Shown: in pieces, positions 39,501-44,839 of the stretch
Numbering within the stretch: position 1 is the first letter of the stretch
Layout: each line of letters opens with the position of its first letter
IMG/VR virus record: IMGVR_UViG_3300021375_000013
Coordinates: 1-64,000 of that record
Strand: one strand, 5' to 3'
Origin: a virus
Length of the DNA stretch: 64,000 nucleotides
Made by a program: the position numbers and the translations under genes
The notes under the pieces: generated by a model
What the model was told of the DNA's origin: nothing
Database searches by the model: none
The model's input: only the letters and a program-made list of their open reading frames with translations

Positions 39501-40047
39501 CAATAGTAGTTCAACTGGTTTATATAATGATGTAAATAATGAGTGGTTATGTGAAGCTATTCACAACTCTCACTTCTACATTCACTATAATGGTAGTTGG
39601 AAAGCAAGAACTGAAAGTTGGGGTCTTAGAATTAACGATAACTTATACGCTGAGGGTAACGTAATCGCTTACTACTCAGATATGAGATTAAAGGATAAAG
39701 AGGGTGATATTGAAAACGCTCTTGAAAAAGTTGGTAAACTTAATGGTTTCTATTATAGAAACAATAAGGAAGCCAATATGATTGGATGGGGTGGAACTGA
39801 GCTACAAGTCGGTGTATCTGCACAAGATGTTAAATCAGTTCTTCCTGAAATTGTACATCCTGCTCCAAAAGCTGAGAGATTGGGATATGATTATATGACT
39901 GTTGATTACGATAGGTTAACTCCATTATTAGTTAACGCAATCAATGAACAAAATGATATAGTTAAATCACAAAAAGAAGAAATTGAATATTTAAAGTCAG
40001 AACTCTCTGAATTAAAAGAGATGATGAAAGAATTATTAAACAAATAA
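30577..40047 (+). CDS. Giant tail fibre (3,156 aa) with Gly-X-Y array, FYDxNNTGYY repeats and S74 intramolecular chaperone
   Basis: Order of parts: two SALxxD-type modules (to ~residue 290), a Gly-X-Y array (293-722), a beta-linker common in fibres (NITGNLNVTGTQTIV), then about fifteen repeats of FYDxNNTGYYxxPAxTS from ~1140 to ~2912, separated by globular beta-domains. At ~1488-1660 is a jelly-roll, carbohydrate-binding-like domain. The C-terminus is a peptidase S74/endosialidase-type chaperone: YYSDMRLKDK with the expected Ser3034-Lys3039 dyad for autocleavage, VSAQDV, YDRLTPLLVNAI, and a terminal coiled coil. Members of this family trimerise the fibre and cut themselves off, so the mature fibre should lack the last ~120 residues. 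Strong candidate for a host-recognition fibre. Confidence 0.9.
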   Translation: MEYGGKNPNGINQVSQSLLSIDVQGIEQLNISTSSVDINTSLNVESGITASSFTGSFTGSFKGDGSQLESIPTTALTGDIGRIAEGSATASVSNGTSFEVNVPTNITGDTNIVGDISASVFRGDGQGLYNIPADALGDIDRLKSGSVEAIISPDGGLRVEAGVTVRDYLIVTGSSVFKATAQVGTDLTVTGSADIQNDLTIGNNLSVAGRITSQELLTTFISSSVIYASGSNVFGDETTDTHQFTGSVLIKDSVVIPVFSSAPSGGVVGQLYYNTSDTNIYRYTAGGWEPAAGTAGTSGTSGTSGSGGTSGSSGSSGTAGTGGTSGSSGTSGSGGTSGSGGSSGTDGSEGTSGSGGTSGSGGTSGSGGTSGSGGTSGTSGSGGTSGSGGTSGSGGTSGSGGTSGSGGSSGSGGTSGSSGSSGSSGNDGVDGNDGVDGDDGTSGVDGTDGTSGSGGTSGSSGTSGTSGSSGEDGAAGEGGTPGTSGSSGSSGTSGSGGTSGSSGSSGEDGTSGSSGSSGTSGSSGTSGRDGAAGEGGTPGTSGSSGSSGTSGSGGTSGSGGTSGSSGSSGTSGSGGTSGTAGSGGSSGTSGATGADGEQGVDGDDGTSGSSGSSGTSGSGGTSGSGGTSGSSGTSGSGGTSGSAGSSGTSGTGGSGGTSGSSGSSGTAGSGGTSGSSGSSGTSGSGGTSGSGGTSGSGGTSGSGGTSGSSGSSGTSGSGGSSGLLALTGNTDNGVITLNGSAPNGTVESNLTFDGTTLNITGNLNVTGTQTIVNTETIQLADNIITLNSNFTSGTPSENSGIEVLRGSSATKQFYWNESSDTWYADSTLQSAGNLIAGATNKTSNTVVQALADQSYRAGFEAYGNGQGTGYLYVGQSATYGGGISYNGDGSPAFVGGESSDRITFFNRNNGTNTEVFSYSYNGTQVDFNGTITAANINTGIGTTEVYLMNQNIRTTDAVTFSTVNTGQGDNELYAMNQAVRTSDNVTFARIDVNEYLRHTGDTNTYIRFRGDDVQMVAGGRNIIRMDEGTDPDNVQLGDSTTQTYTEGQLIVGDTSPTYTINDNTPLVGSNTNNVLHIDGSIQLKNNNDAIVFGRGTSSFMKDEEIGFGWGGGWYMTDVTYLRVRNNKILYSTGEMWASRFNDVNDTSYYGDFASTSRLNNLDVNHFGINNSSSGTRDGISLYGGHSTGEPTYGILFTGTSLGTHGGVTGDWATYFTMSNTSNRGWIFRRVGSGNAASISAAGLGQFNDSVRAPIFYDTNNTGRYLNPNGTSSLQTINMNNANLTNVNNITINDPGAGEGIQWLSGNDWRIYESPDNMSNAAGNLQFTQGTTFRFRVDTSGNSWSSASSRAPIFYDSDNSGYYLNPASTSNLNAIDVNGTLDINSGNQIRLFTSAGNNRGFIQSTDTNDAHLIIATSGGEDISFRDGGLGGDWNVIMRGDGNTLFRSSTQSPIYYDRDDTNYYANPAGTSVFNGLTVGGYNVLTGGNLEDYTSNIENGSFYNITDSMTSAEVRKQLGNTSSKIEKIDDNTAPAEGAFKVTGYLGFDDARYIKIDKESQYTFEVWIKVVDGGDTNQRLYMGWTMYDRNKSSYGNSKRYWGSGGTQFDTNTNTNGWYKVTGKIKGDGFHADAQYARPVLLFNYSSNVGVTHYCGLKLYKSEQSLGRLRLHGSYGNNAAYVHNLTDQRYPYIEGGDSNTLRIQSNSGYVDFGAMNTSHLHMYTDRGSFYTNKMMYILGGTELRQGDVRASIFYDKDTTSRYLNPNGTSRVNEIEITDTIRMTNYGIGITGTYTSTRLQTIFNMDDQYSIAQDGNATNNAYGLYWSHPNAGSLGGANNLNDHGLLIINNGSFRAAISSRAVFSSDVRGTQFYDYNNTGYYVNPAGQSHMNTLTLAGNRIGFINPAFDAEIRVSDSNPDGTGAEFTFYGDTGARNAQLSAEVGSFNARVRTPIMYDYNDSGYYVDPNSLTNLNNLTVQGTLNLNGTVDLGDDYEIDVHKTIAINSTLNASGTQARRFEIARIAMDYNDWNGTGTFEVELHEQYYGRGSKKTYQVFWGYNNAYQVRLVDANIYGNNHFRVTIGSPVTISGDIRYVPVYVDVRYYTQVKARVRTTRSVTYTDNTPARSWAYINKSPGASNIGDFSADNIIYKTESNIAADIFYDANNTGYYGNFASTSYMNDVRANIFYERENTAYYFGSSQGDARMRNVRFNEVRIENGVTIQSVNGNGRIYLGGNFHIDAQNGNDLYLNYYSGRRTRTYYSSNREAWRSDTDGIVYAFNQHRSPIYYDYNNTGYYSDPSGASNFNTSIRATEIYARNWFRNDNSGEGLYNQATGMHWYSDSSSRWRLYSGSSSTAQILFTTSGNSARGYVYATNSNEIGFLDAGGSWAMRHQNDNGTYFYTDNSTLEFRVGRDTVTGNYGTVQTSSTRGGWGGYSINGGWVFMHDHSNAAGIFNDYENEWAIYMLRNSYVELMYNGTWELATRSGYGLARGSMRAPLFYDSNDTGYYIDPNSTSNTALRMRGGALFGPNQSWGEYLAVGGNGRWTSSYASVASTNGNLHLDARSGRSMYLNWYTGGTVYVNGAMQANIYYDRDSTSYYGNFASTSYMNDVRANIFYDRNNTAYYFGSGSGDSRFNRVTGNYFINDGSVSSDDRFGIFWSSDRSEAYAIFRESGGWSYRYPDLRIAFHTGIKFGANSSYNGMRFYNDYNMATQVMSVNNATDPLGGNNVYVNYNLQAGDSLRAPIIYDSNNTGYYFNGASAHSTRFEGVSNRTMAYMGLPGHTRNSGEYYRSRPRQTGDTNYWTGAYGWGRQDMNVVSTWGSGFIDSWSNPGNQPSGTSHWVGMQAFHYRSSNTGGYGWQMVGGPITNLRFRSSWSGWRSWRTIPVLDENSSNGGSMYAGRYYDSNNTGYYTDPASTSQMSSIYVNNWFRAQGSTGLYFQDRGYGLRSVGDEGGQYGTVSTYGSINGWEGWSMNGRSLLMHNNSSSTGLYNDVNNEWLCEAIHNSHFYIHYNGSWKARTESWGLRINDNLYAEGNVIAYYSDMRLKDKEGDIENALEKVGKLNGFYYRNNKEANMIGWGGTELQVGVSAQDVKSVLPEIVHPAPKAERLGYDYMTVDYDRLTPLLVNAINEQNDIVKSQKEEIEYLKSELSELKEMMKELLNK
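31453..32742 (+). repeat. Collagen-like Gly-X-Y array 3
   Basis: About 430 residues of GTS/GSS/GSG triplets. Unlike arrays 1 and 2 it is rich in Gly-Ser-Gly-Gly units, contains DGVDGNDGVDGDDG acidic stretches, and has only two prolines, both in a duplicated GEGGTPG motif (around 32008 and 32185). Confidence 0.9.
33990..39330 (+). repeat. FYDxNNTGYYxxPAxTS fibre repeats (~15 copies)
   Basis: Protein-level repeats such as APIFYDSDNSGYYLNPAS and APLFYDSNDTGYYIDPNS, typical of large marine phage tail fibres. Spacing is irregular because unique domains are inserted between copies. One ADIFYD...ANIFYE pair (around 37030-37145) recurs almost intact around 38315-38425. Confidence 0.85.
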
Positions 40048-40051
40048 TAAA

Positions 40052-40294
40052 ATGGCATTAGAAAAATTAGTAGTTTTAAACAAATTAGAAATAAACGTAC
40101 AAAATCCTTCAATGGATGTTGTAAAGAGAGTTTCTTTTATGGAAGATGGTGTTGAAATTAGTAGAAGGCACGAAGATGTTCACTACGATAGTTTCAATGA
40201 AGCACATTTAATAGCTAGTGAATCTGCATTCGTAATAGAAGCTTGGAATCATGTATCATCAAGTTGGGTAGAAACTTCTGGAAGTATATCTTAA
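40052..40294 (+). CDS. Unidentified small protein after the fibre gene (80 aa)
   Basis: Family not recognised. The sequence is a short helix (EKLVVLNKLEINVQ), a beta-like stretch with VVKRVSFMEDGVEISRRHEDVHY, and a C-terminus of AWNHVSSSWVETS. It begins 4 nt after the giant fibre stop, so it shares its transcript. A fibre-associated or fibre-assembly protein is possible but is inference. No cysteines, signal or membrane segment. Confidence 0.6.
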   Translation: MALEKLVVLNKLEINVQNPSMDVVKRVSFMEDGVEISRRHEDVHYDSFNEAHLIASESAFVIEAWNHVSSSWVETSGSIS

Positions 40295-40320
40295 TATTTG
40301 TGTTTAATTAAAATTGGTTA

Positions 40321-40328
40321 TATTTATA
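40321..40328 (+). promoter_or_regulatory. Candidate late promoter TATTTATAGGTGATTG
   Basis: The TATTTATA octamer with its downstream 8 nt (GGTGATTG) is identical over 16 nt to the element at 55621. It lies in the gap between 40294 and the ATG at 40390 and is followed at once by a hairpin, as expected for a 5' untranslated leader. Confidence 0.65.
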
Positions 40329-40333
40329 GGTGA

Positions 40334-40355
40334 TTGTTTTCCGTTTGGGGAACAA
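40334..40355 (+). promoter_or_regulatory. 5'-leader hairpin
   Basis: Nine base pairs (TTGTTTTCC with GGGGAACAA, including two G-T pairs) close a GTTT loop. The hairpin sits 5 nt after the promoter octamer, so it would be at the extreme 5' end of the mRNA. It has no U-run, so it is more likely an mRNA stabiliser than a terminator. Confidence 0.5.
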
Positions 40356-40389
40356 CCTATATACTTATATATATAAAAAGGAAAATAAA

Positions 40390-40782
40390 ATGGCAGTAAC
40401 TTATTCTTGGGGTGTAACCCAAATGACTAAAAAAACGATAGGTGATCTTGAAAACGTAATTTTACACGTTAGATGGACATGTATTGGTACTGAAGGAGCT
40501 ACCGGAACTGAAGGTAGATTCGTAGGAGCTACTCCACTAGATTTTGATTCAGGTTCATCTGATGAATTTGTAGCATTTGGAGAACTAACTGAAGAGTTAG
40601 TAGCTGGATGGGTATCATCATCAGTAACAAGTCCATCAACTGGATATTGGGACCACATCTCAGAACAAATTCAAAAGAAGATTGATGAGGTTGATGATGC
40701 TAGTGAAGAAATCGGTATGGAGGACTTACCTTGGTCAACAGGTTCAGTAACTCCAACACCAGTTAGTGGTTCTGGAGATTAA
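40390..40782 (+). CDS. Conserved marine-phage small protein (131 aa)
   Basis: A short beta-rich protein with VTYSWGVTQM, NVILHVRWTCIGTEG and FVAFGELTEELVAGWV, then a helix (HISEQIQKKIDEV) and a Ser/Pro-rich tail. I recall similar proteins beside structural genes in marine T4-like phages, with unknown function. ATG 40390 is preferred over the upstream in-frame GTG at 40330: the earlier start would translate through the leader hairpin and begins almost at the promoter. The homologous-looking part starts at MAVTYSWG. It is a single-gene unit between two late promoters, next to the sheath gene. Confidence 0.7.
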   Translation: MAVTYSWGVTQMTKKTIGDLENVILHVRWTCIGTEGATGTEGRFVGATPLDFDSGSSDEFVAFGELTEELVAGWVSSSVTSPSTGYWDHISEQIQKKIDEVDDASEEIGMEDLPWSTGSVTPTPVSGSGD

Positions 40783-40806
40783 TTAATGGTTTCAACGTTT
40801 TAGTTA

Positions 40807-40818
40807 TATTTATATTTG
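40807..40818 (+). promoter_or_regulatory. Overlapping promoter elements before the sheath gene (TATTTATATTTG)
   Basis: TATTTATA (40807-40814) and the host-type TATATTTG (40811-40818) overlap. No TTG lies 20 bp upstream of the host-type element, so the phage-type element is the better candidate. It is 41 nt before the sheath ATG. Confidence 0.55.
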
Positions 40819-40855
40819 TAATAACTAAATTGTTTATTTAATAAACGGAGATAAT

Positions 40856-43156
40856 ATGGCAGAAAGAATTGTATCACCTGGAGTATTTACGAGAGAAAAT
40901 GACCTTTCGTTCTTAGCACAAGGGGTAGGAGAAATTGGAGCAGCGTTCATCGGACCTTTCAAACAAGGACCAGCGTTTGTTCCCACAATAGTTCGAACTC
41001 AAAGTGAGTTTGAAGATAAATTTGGTACACCTGATGGTACTTACTATACAGAATATGCAGTGCAGAACTATTTAAGGGAAGCAGGAAGTGCAACTATTGT
41101 TAGAGTAGCAGGTGTAGGTGGTTATAACCAAGCAGACCCAATTGGTATCGCAACATCTGGTTCAGCTGGAATAAAAATAATTGCAACACTTCACTCAACA
41201 CATAATGGTGATGAATCTGTTGGATTTCCTTCTACTACAATAACAGATGTAGCAGGAACATCTGGTTCTTTTGTTATTACTGGTAGTGGTATTACTGGAT
41301 TTACATCTTCTTTAAATGAAAAAGATAATTATGATGTAAGTGATGTATTTGGTTCTAATGCAAGAGGTTCGAAAAATGCATATGTTTATTCTTACTTTAA
41401 GAATGCATATAGTGGTTTAGAATCATCAGAAGGTCTAGTACAGGAGGTTACATTACCAACTCAAGACTTTGCTTATGATGCTCAAACTGCATCAACGCCA
41501 TTCGTAAAATCACAACTAATCTCCGGTGAAAGATACGACCTATTTAAGTTCCATACTTTAGGACATGGTAATGGTGAAAATAAAAGATTTAAAATCTCTA
41601 TATCAAATGTAAAAGCAGCAGGTGAAGATGGTGGAACTGATTATTCAGTATTTACTGTAACTGTTCGTTCTTACTCTGATACTGATAAGAGAAAAGTAGT
41701 ATTAGAAACATTTAGTAATGTAAACTTAGACCCATCATCTCCAAACTATATTGCGAGAGTAATTGGTGATAGATACAATACAATTGATTCAAATGGTAAA
41801 ATTACTGAATGGGGTGATTGGATGAACAATTCATCTTACATCAGAGTACAAGTTGGTGAGCAGGGTTCTTATCCTGTATCAGCCGCACCATTTGGACATG
41901 GAGCATATACTAACCCAATTAAAGCAACTATTGAAACTCAGATTCCTGAAGCTATATTCCAAACTGGTTCTATCGCTAACACAGCTGGTAACCCACAATT
42001 TTATGCTGGATTTGATTTTGAATCAGTTGGTATAAAAGAAGATAACGCTAATTACCTAAATCCTATTCCTGATGGAGCTGGAGCTGGTTCAAATGTAGCA
42101 TTTGGATTTGATGGTAACGTAAGTGGAGTTGGATTATCATTAGAAATGACTGGTTCAGCAACAGCTGATATGATTAAGAGACAATTCTCATTAGGATTCC
42201 AAGGAGGATTTGATGGAATGAGCCCGAATAGAGAAATCGCTTTAGGTTCTACAATCTCAGCTGGAAATTCGCAAGGATTTGATTTAACTGATTCTACTGC
42301 TAGTGGTTCAGTTGCATACTCAAAAGCTGTGAACGCAATTTCAAACGCTGATGAATATGATATTAATATGGTAGTAACTCCAGGTATTGTAAGAAGATTA
42401 CACACAGCAGTTGTTACTGATGTGATTGATATGGTAGAAGCTAGACAAGATGCATTCTACATTACTGACTTAAGTTCAGTAAACGATACAATCGCACAAG
42501 TAACTACTGAAGCTAATAAAATCGATTCGAACTATGTAGGTTCTTATTATCCTTGGGTTAAGACAGTAGATACAAATACTAACAAACTAATCTCAGTACC
42601 ACCTTCAGTACTATTACCTGCTGTGTACGCAGCGAATGACGCTATTGCAGCTGAATGGTTCGCACCTGCTGGTTTAAATAGAGGAGGTATTATTGGAGCA
42701 GTTTCAGTATTGAATAGATTAACACACTCTGAAAGAGATACTTTATATGAAAACAAAGTAAACCCAATCGCAACTTTCCCTGGACAAGGTATTGTGGCAT
42801 TCGGACAGAAAACGTTGCAAGATAAAGCATCAGCATTAGATAGAATCAATGTAAGAAGATTGTTAATCAACGTTAAGAAATTTGTAGCATCTACATCTCG
42901 ATTCTTAGTATTCGAACAAAATACGGCATCGACTAGAGGTAGATTCATCAACACTGTACAACCTTACTTAGAAGGTATCCAACAAAGACAAGGATTGTAC
43001 GCATTTAAAGTAGTTATGGATGAGACTAACAACACACCTGATGTTGTTGATAGAAACATATTGGCTGGACAGATATTCCTACAACCTGCTAAGACCGCTG
43101 AATTCATTGTAATTGATTTCAACATCTTACCAACTGGAGCATCGTTCTCAGCATAA
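40856..43156 (+). CDS. 18: Tail sheath protein (gp18-like, 766 aa)
   Basis: Forms the contractile sheath around the tail tube. The N-terminal ERIVSPGVFTRENDLS is the standard opening of T4-like sheath proteins (here VSPGVFTREND). The conserved C-terminal core is clear: DAIAAEWFAPAGLNRGG, then LDRINVRRLLINVKKFV, FEQNTASTRGRF, and a terminal strand of KTAEFIVIDFNILPTG. At 766 aa it is somewhat longer than T4 gp18, with extra Gly/Ser-rich material in the middle (residues ~95-200), which is usual in marine relatives. The start is supported by the ACGGAG leader 9 nt upstream. It is the first of the sheath-tube pair and has its own promoter region. Confidence 0.95.
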   Translation: MAERIVSPGVFTRENDLSFLAQGVGEIGAAFIGPFKQGPAFVPTIVRTQSEFEDKFGTPDGTYYTEYAVQNYLREAGSATIVRVAGVGGYNQADPIGIATSGSAGIKIIATLHSTHNGDESVGFPSTTITDVAGTSGSFVITGSGITGFTSSLNEKDNYDVSDVFGSNARGSKNAYVYSYFKNAYSGLESSEGLVQEVTLPTQDFAYDAQTASTPFVKSQLISGERYDLFKFHTLGHGNGENKRFKISISNVKAAGEDGGTDYSVFTVTVRSYSDTDKRKVVLETFSNVNLDPSSPNYIARVIGDRYNTIDSNGKITEWGDWMNNSSYIRVQVGEQGSYPVSAAPFGHGAYTNPIKATIETQIPEAIFQTGSIANTAGNPQFYAGFDFESVGIKEDNANYLNPIPDGAGAGSNVAFGFDGNVSGVGLSLEMTGSATADMIKRQFSLGFQGGFDGMSPNREIALGSTISAGNSQGFDLTDSTASGSVAYSKAVNAISNADEYDINMVVTPGIVRRLHTAVVTDVIDMVEARQDAFYITDLSSVNDTIAQVTTEANKIDSNYVGSYYPWVKTVDTNTNKLISVPPSVLLPAVYAANDAIAAEWFAPAGLNRGGIIGAVSVLNRLTHSERDTLYENKVNPIATFPGQGIVAFGQKTLQDKASALDRINVRRLLINVKKFVASTSRFLVFEQNTASTRGRFINTVQPYLEGIQQRQGLYAFKVVMDETNNTPDVVDRNILAGQIFLQPAKTAEFIVIDFNILPTGASFSA

Positions 43157-43177
43157 TATAAAAATTTGAACAACTAA

Positions 43178-43185
43178 TATTTATT
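43178..43185 (+). promoter_or_regulatory. Candidate late promoter variant TATTTATT
   Basis: AATATTTATTAG differs from the common octamer only in the last base. It is 23 nt before the tube ATG, which also has an AGAGGAAAATAA leader. Confidence 0.45.
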
Positions 43186-43208
43186 AGTATAAAGAGGAAA
43201 ATAAAAAA

Positions 43209-43697
43209 ATGGCAGAAGTATTAGAATTTAACGAAATGATGTTCACCAACTTCGAACCGAAGATGAAGAACAGGTATATCATGGAGATTGATGGAATTCA
43301 ATCTTATTTGATAAAAGCCGCAGCTAGACCATCTATCAATTTCGAAACTGTGAAGTTAGACCACATTAACACTTATAGAAAACTACAAGGTAAAGGAGAG
43401 TGGCAAGATATCTCTATTACATTGTATGACCCAATCGTTCCAAGTGGAGCACAACAAGTGATGGAATGGGTAAGGTTAGGATATGAATCTTTAACTGGTA
43501 GAAAAGGATACGCAGATTTCTACAAAAAAGATATCGATTTCTATATGTTAGGACCTGTTGGTGATAAAATCGAACAATGGAAGTTAAAAGGGGCATTCAT
43601 TCAGGCAGCTAACTTTAATGATTTATCTTTTGAATCAAATGACCCAGCTGATATCGAACTAACTCTTTCATACGATTACGCTATTTTAGAATTTTAA
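43209..43697 (+). CDS. 19: Tail tube protein (gp19-like, 162 aa)
   Basis: Builds the inner tail tube. The length is almost that of T4 gp19 (163 aa). Recognisable parts are NRYIMEIDGIQSYLIKAAARPS (first strand and loop), KLDHINTYRKLQGKGEWQDI, ITLYDPIVPSGAQQVMEW, and a terminal DLSFESNDPADIELTLSYDYAI. The gene follows the sheath gene as in T4 and ends before a strong terminator, so it is expressed as a separate, probably very abundant message. Confidence 0.95.
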   Translation: MAEVLEFNEMMFTNFEPKMKNRYIMEIDGIQSYLIKAAARPSINFETVKLDHINTYRKLQGKGEWQDISITLYDPIVPSGAQQVMEWVRLGYESLTGRKGYADFYKKDIDFYMLGPVGDKIEQWKLKGAFIQAANFNDLSFESNDPADIELTLSYDYAILEF

Positions 43698-43729
43698 GAT
43701 ATTATCCACTACTATCTATATATTTGAAG

Positions 43730-43757
43730 AAGGTTCTCTTAGTGAGAACCTTTTTTC
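43730..43757 (+). terminator. Intrinsic terminator after the tail tube gene
   Basis: A perfect 9-bp stem (AAGGTTCTC with GAGAACCTT), a 5-nt loop, and a run of six T at 43751-43756. It is the best terminator in the window and lies 33 nt after the tube stop codon. Confidence 0.9.
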
Positions 43758-43780
43758 GTTTTACAACTTTTTAGTTTTGA

Positions 43781-43794
43781 TATACTTATATATA
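43781..43794 (+). promoter_or_regulatory. Possible promoter element TATACTTATATATA
   Basis: A promoter is expected here because a terminator precedes and a new gene starts at 43815. The 14-mer also occurs at 40360-40373, downstream of the 40321 promoter. There is no exact TATTTATA in this gap. Confidence 0.35.
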
Positions 43795-43814
43795 CAAACA
43801 AATAAAGGTTAATT

Positions 43815-44588
43815 ATGAGCGAAAATAAATTTGATTTCCCAACTGAGGTAGTGGATTTACCATCAAAGGGATTACTTTATCCAGAAGGACACCCTTTAAG
43901 AAAGGGAAATATTGAGATTAAATATATGACAGCAAGAGAAGAAGATATTCTTGCATCTCAATCTCTAATCAAAAAAGGTGTAGTATTAGATAAGTTATTT
44001 GAATCAGTAGTTGTAGAACCAGGTGTAGATATTAATGATATCTTCATTGGTGATAAGAACGCAATTCTGTTAGCAACTAGAGTAATGGGATATGGTTCAG
44101 AATATAAAGTAGAAATAACTGACCCATCTACATTAGAAGAGCAAGAGGTAAGTATTGATTTATCTAAGGTAAAAACAAAAGATTTTAATGAATCATTATT
44201 AAATGGTGAAAATCTTTATAAATTTAAATTACCAAAAAGTGGGACAGAGTTGGAATTCAAACTTCTAACACATGGTGATGAAACCGAAATCACAAAAGAA
44301 AACCAAGCATTAGCTAGATTGTATAAAGGAAAAGGAGATACTACATTTGATGTAACAACTCGTTTGAAATATATGATTCAATCGGTAGATGGTAATGAAG
44401 ATAGGGGATTTATTACTAAGTGGGTATCAAACTCATTCTTGGCATTGGATACTAAAGCATTCAGAAAATATGTAAGAGAAATCAGTCCAGATATGGATTT
44501 AACATTCAACTTTGTATCAGAGTTGACGGGTGAGGAGGAGGCGCTCGATATCCCCTTTGGGGCCGGGTTTTTTTACCCTTCCGAGTGA
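43815..44588 (+). CDS. 26: gp26-like baseplate-hub assembly protein (257 aa, zero frame)
   Basis: Resembles the T4 baseplate protein family (Pfam T4_baseplate, gp26): PTEVVDLPSKGLLYPEGHPL, IEIKYMTAREEDILAS, GDKNAILLATRVMGYG, and FELLTHGDE-like FKLLTHGDET. T4 gp26 (about 208 aa) acts in baseplate hub assembly. The gene lies between tail tube and tape measure, the position where many tailed phages encode frameshifted tail-assembly chaperones. Its last ~20 codons switch to GC-rich, rarely used codons (GAG, GCG, CTC, CCC, GGG, GCC) and end in GGG TTT TTT TAC. In another frame a gp51-like sequence continues directly after the stop, which suggests recoding. Flanked by terminators on both sides. Confidence 0.85.
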   Translation: MSENKFDFPTEVVDLPSKGLLYPEGHPLRKGNIEIKYMTAREEDILASQSLIKKGVVLDKLFESVVVEPGVDINDIFIGDKNAILLATRVMGYGSEYKVEITDPSTLEEQEVSIDLSKVKTKDFNESLLNGENLYKFKLPKSGTELEFKLLTHGDETEITKENQALARLYKGKGDTTFDVTTRLKYMIQSVDGNEDRGFITKWVSNSFLALDTKAFRKYVREISPDMDLTFNFVSELTGEEEALDIPFGAGFFYPSE

Positions 44589-44781
44589 TTACTCGATTCA
44601 ATTACATAATCAAATTTGGGAACTGGTTAACTTTGGTAATGGATTTACTTGGAGAGATGTTTACTTCATGCCAATACAATGGAGAAAGTTTTACTTCAAA
44701 AAGTTATTAGACCTCAAAAAGAAAGAAGCAGACGAATACAAAAAAGCAGAACGTAAATCAAAAGTAAGGGTTAGGAAATAA
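44530..44781 (+). CDS. 51: gp51-like downstream frame, probably made by frameshift from the gp26-like gene
   Basis: The conserved-looking part starts right at the gp26-like stop: YSIQLHNQIWELVNFGNG, then WRDVYFMPIQWRKFYFKKL and a basic tail. It fits the small hub-assembly proteins that follow gp26 in T4 order (26-51). No ATG is near; the only in-frame starts are GTG 44530 and TTG 44557, deep inside the upstream gene, and an ATG at 44668 that would delete half the domain. A +1 (or -2) slip on the seven T at 44568-44574 would fuse it to the upstream frame, giving about 321 aa for +1. The stop lies in the loop of the terminator that follows. The gp51 assignment rests on context and pattern only. 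Confidence 0.65.
   Translation: MRRRRSISPLGPGFFTLPSDYSIQLHNQIWELVNFGNGFTWRDVYFMPIQWRKFYFKKLLDLKKKEADEYKKAERKSKVRVRK
44552..44578 (+). other. Putative programmed frameshift signal (T7 run in GC-rich patch)
   Basis: CCCC-TTT-GGGG can form a small hairpin at 44552-44562. It is followed by GGG, seven T (44568-44574), A and CCC, so GGG/CCC can enclose the run. Bases 44526-44568 are 29/43 G+C in an otherwise strongly AT-rich gene. Frame 0 reads GGG TTT TTT TAC; skipping one base at the T-run leads into the gp51-like frame. Confidence 0.6.
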
Positions 44782-44797
44782 TCCTTACTTTTTTTTT
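44762..44797 (+). terminator. Intrinsic terminator overlapping the gp51-like stop codon
   Basis: The AAGTAAGG / CCTTACTT stem (8 bp, extendable) with the TAA stop in the loop is followed by a run of nine T (44789-44797). It isolates the gp26/gp51 unit from the tape-measure operon. Confidence 0.85.
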
Positions 44798-44803
44798 ATC
44801 CAA

Positions 44804-44811
44804 TATTTATA
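44804..44811 (+). promoter_or_regulatory. Candidate late promoter element TATTTATA
   Basis: CAATATTTATAGTAG lies directly after the terminator and 28 nt before the ATG at 44840. It is the expected promoter of the tape-measure/baseplate operon (44840-52072). Confidence 0.65.
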
Positions 44812-44839
44812 GTAGTATAAAACTATAAAGAAACTAATC

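Noticed and set aside
40293-40300. AATATTTG after the 80-aa gene as a host-type -7 element
   Set aside because: It lacks the leading TA of TAnnTTTG and has no -33 TTG; the TATTTATA 20 bp downstream explains the unit better.
40330-40389. GTG 40330 as the start of the 131-aa protein gene
   Set aside because: It is 2 nt after the promoter octamer and the added residues come from the leader hairpin; ATG 40390 fits better.
43719-43726. TATATTTG just before the tube terminator as a promoter
   Set aside because: There is no TTG about 20 bp upstream, and transcription from it would run straight into the terminator hairpin at 43730.
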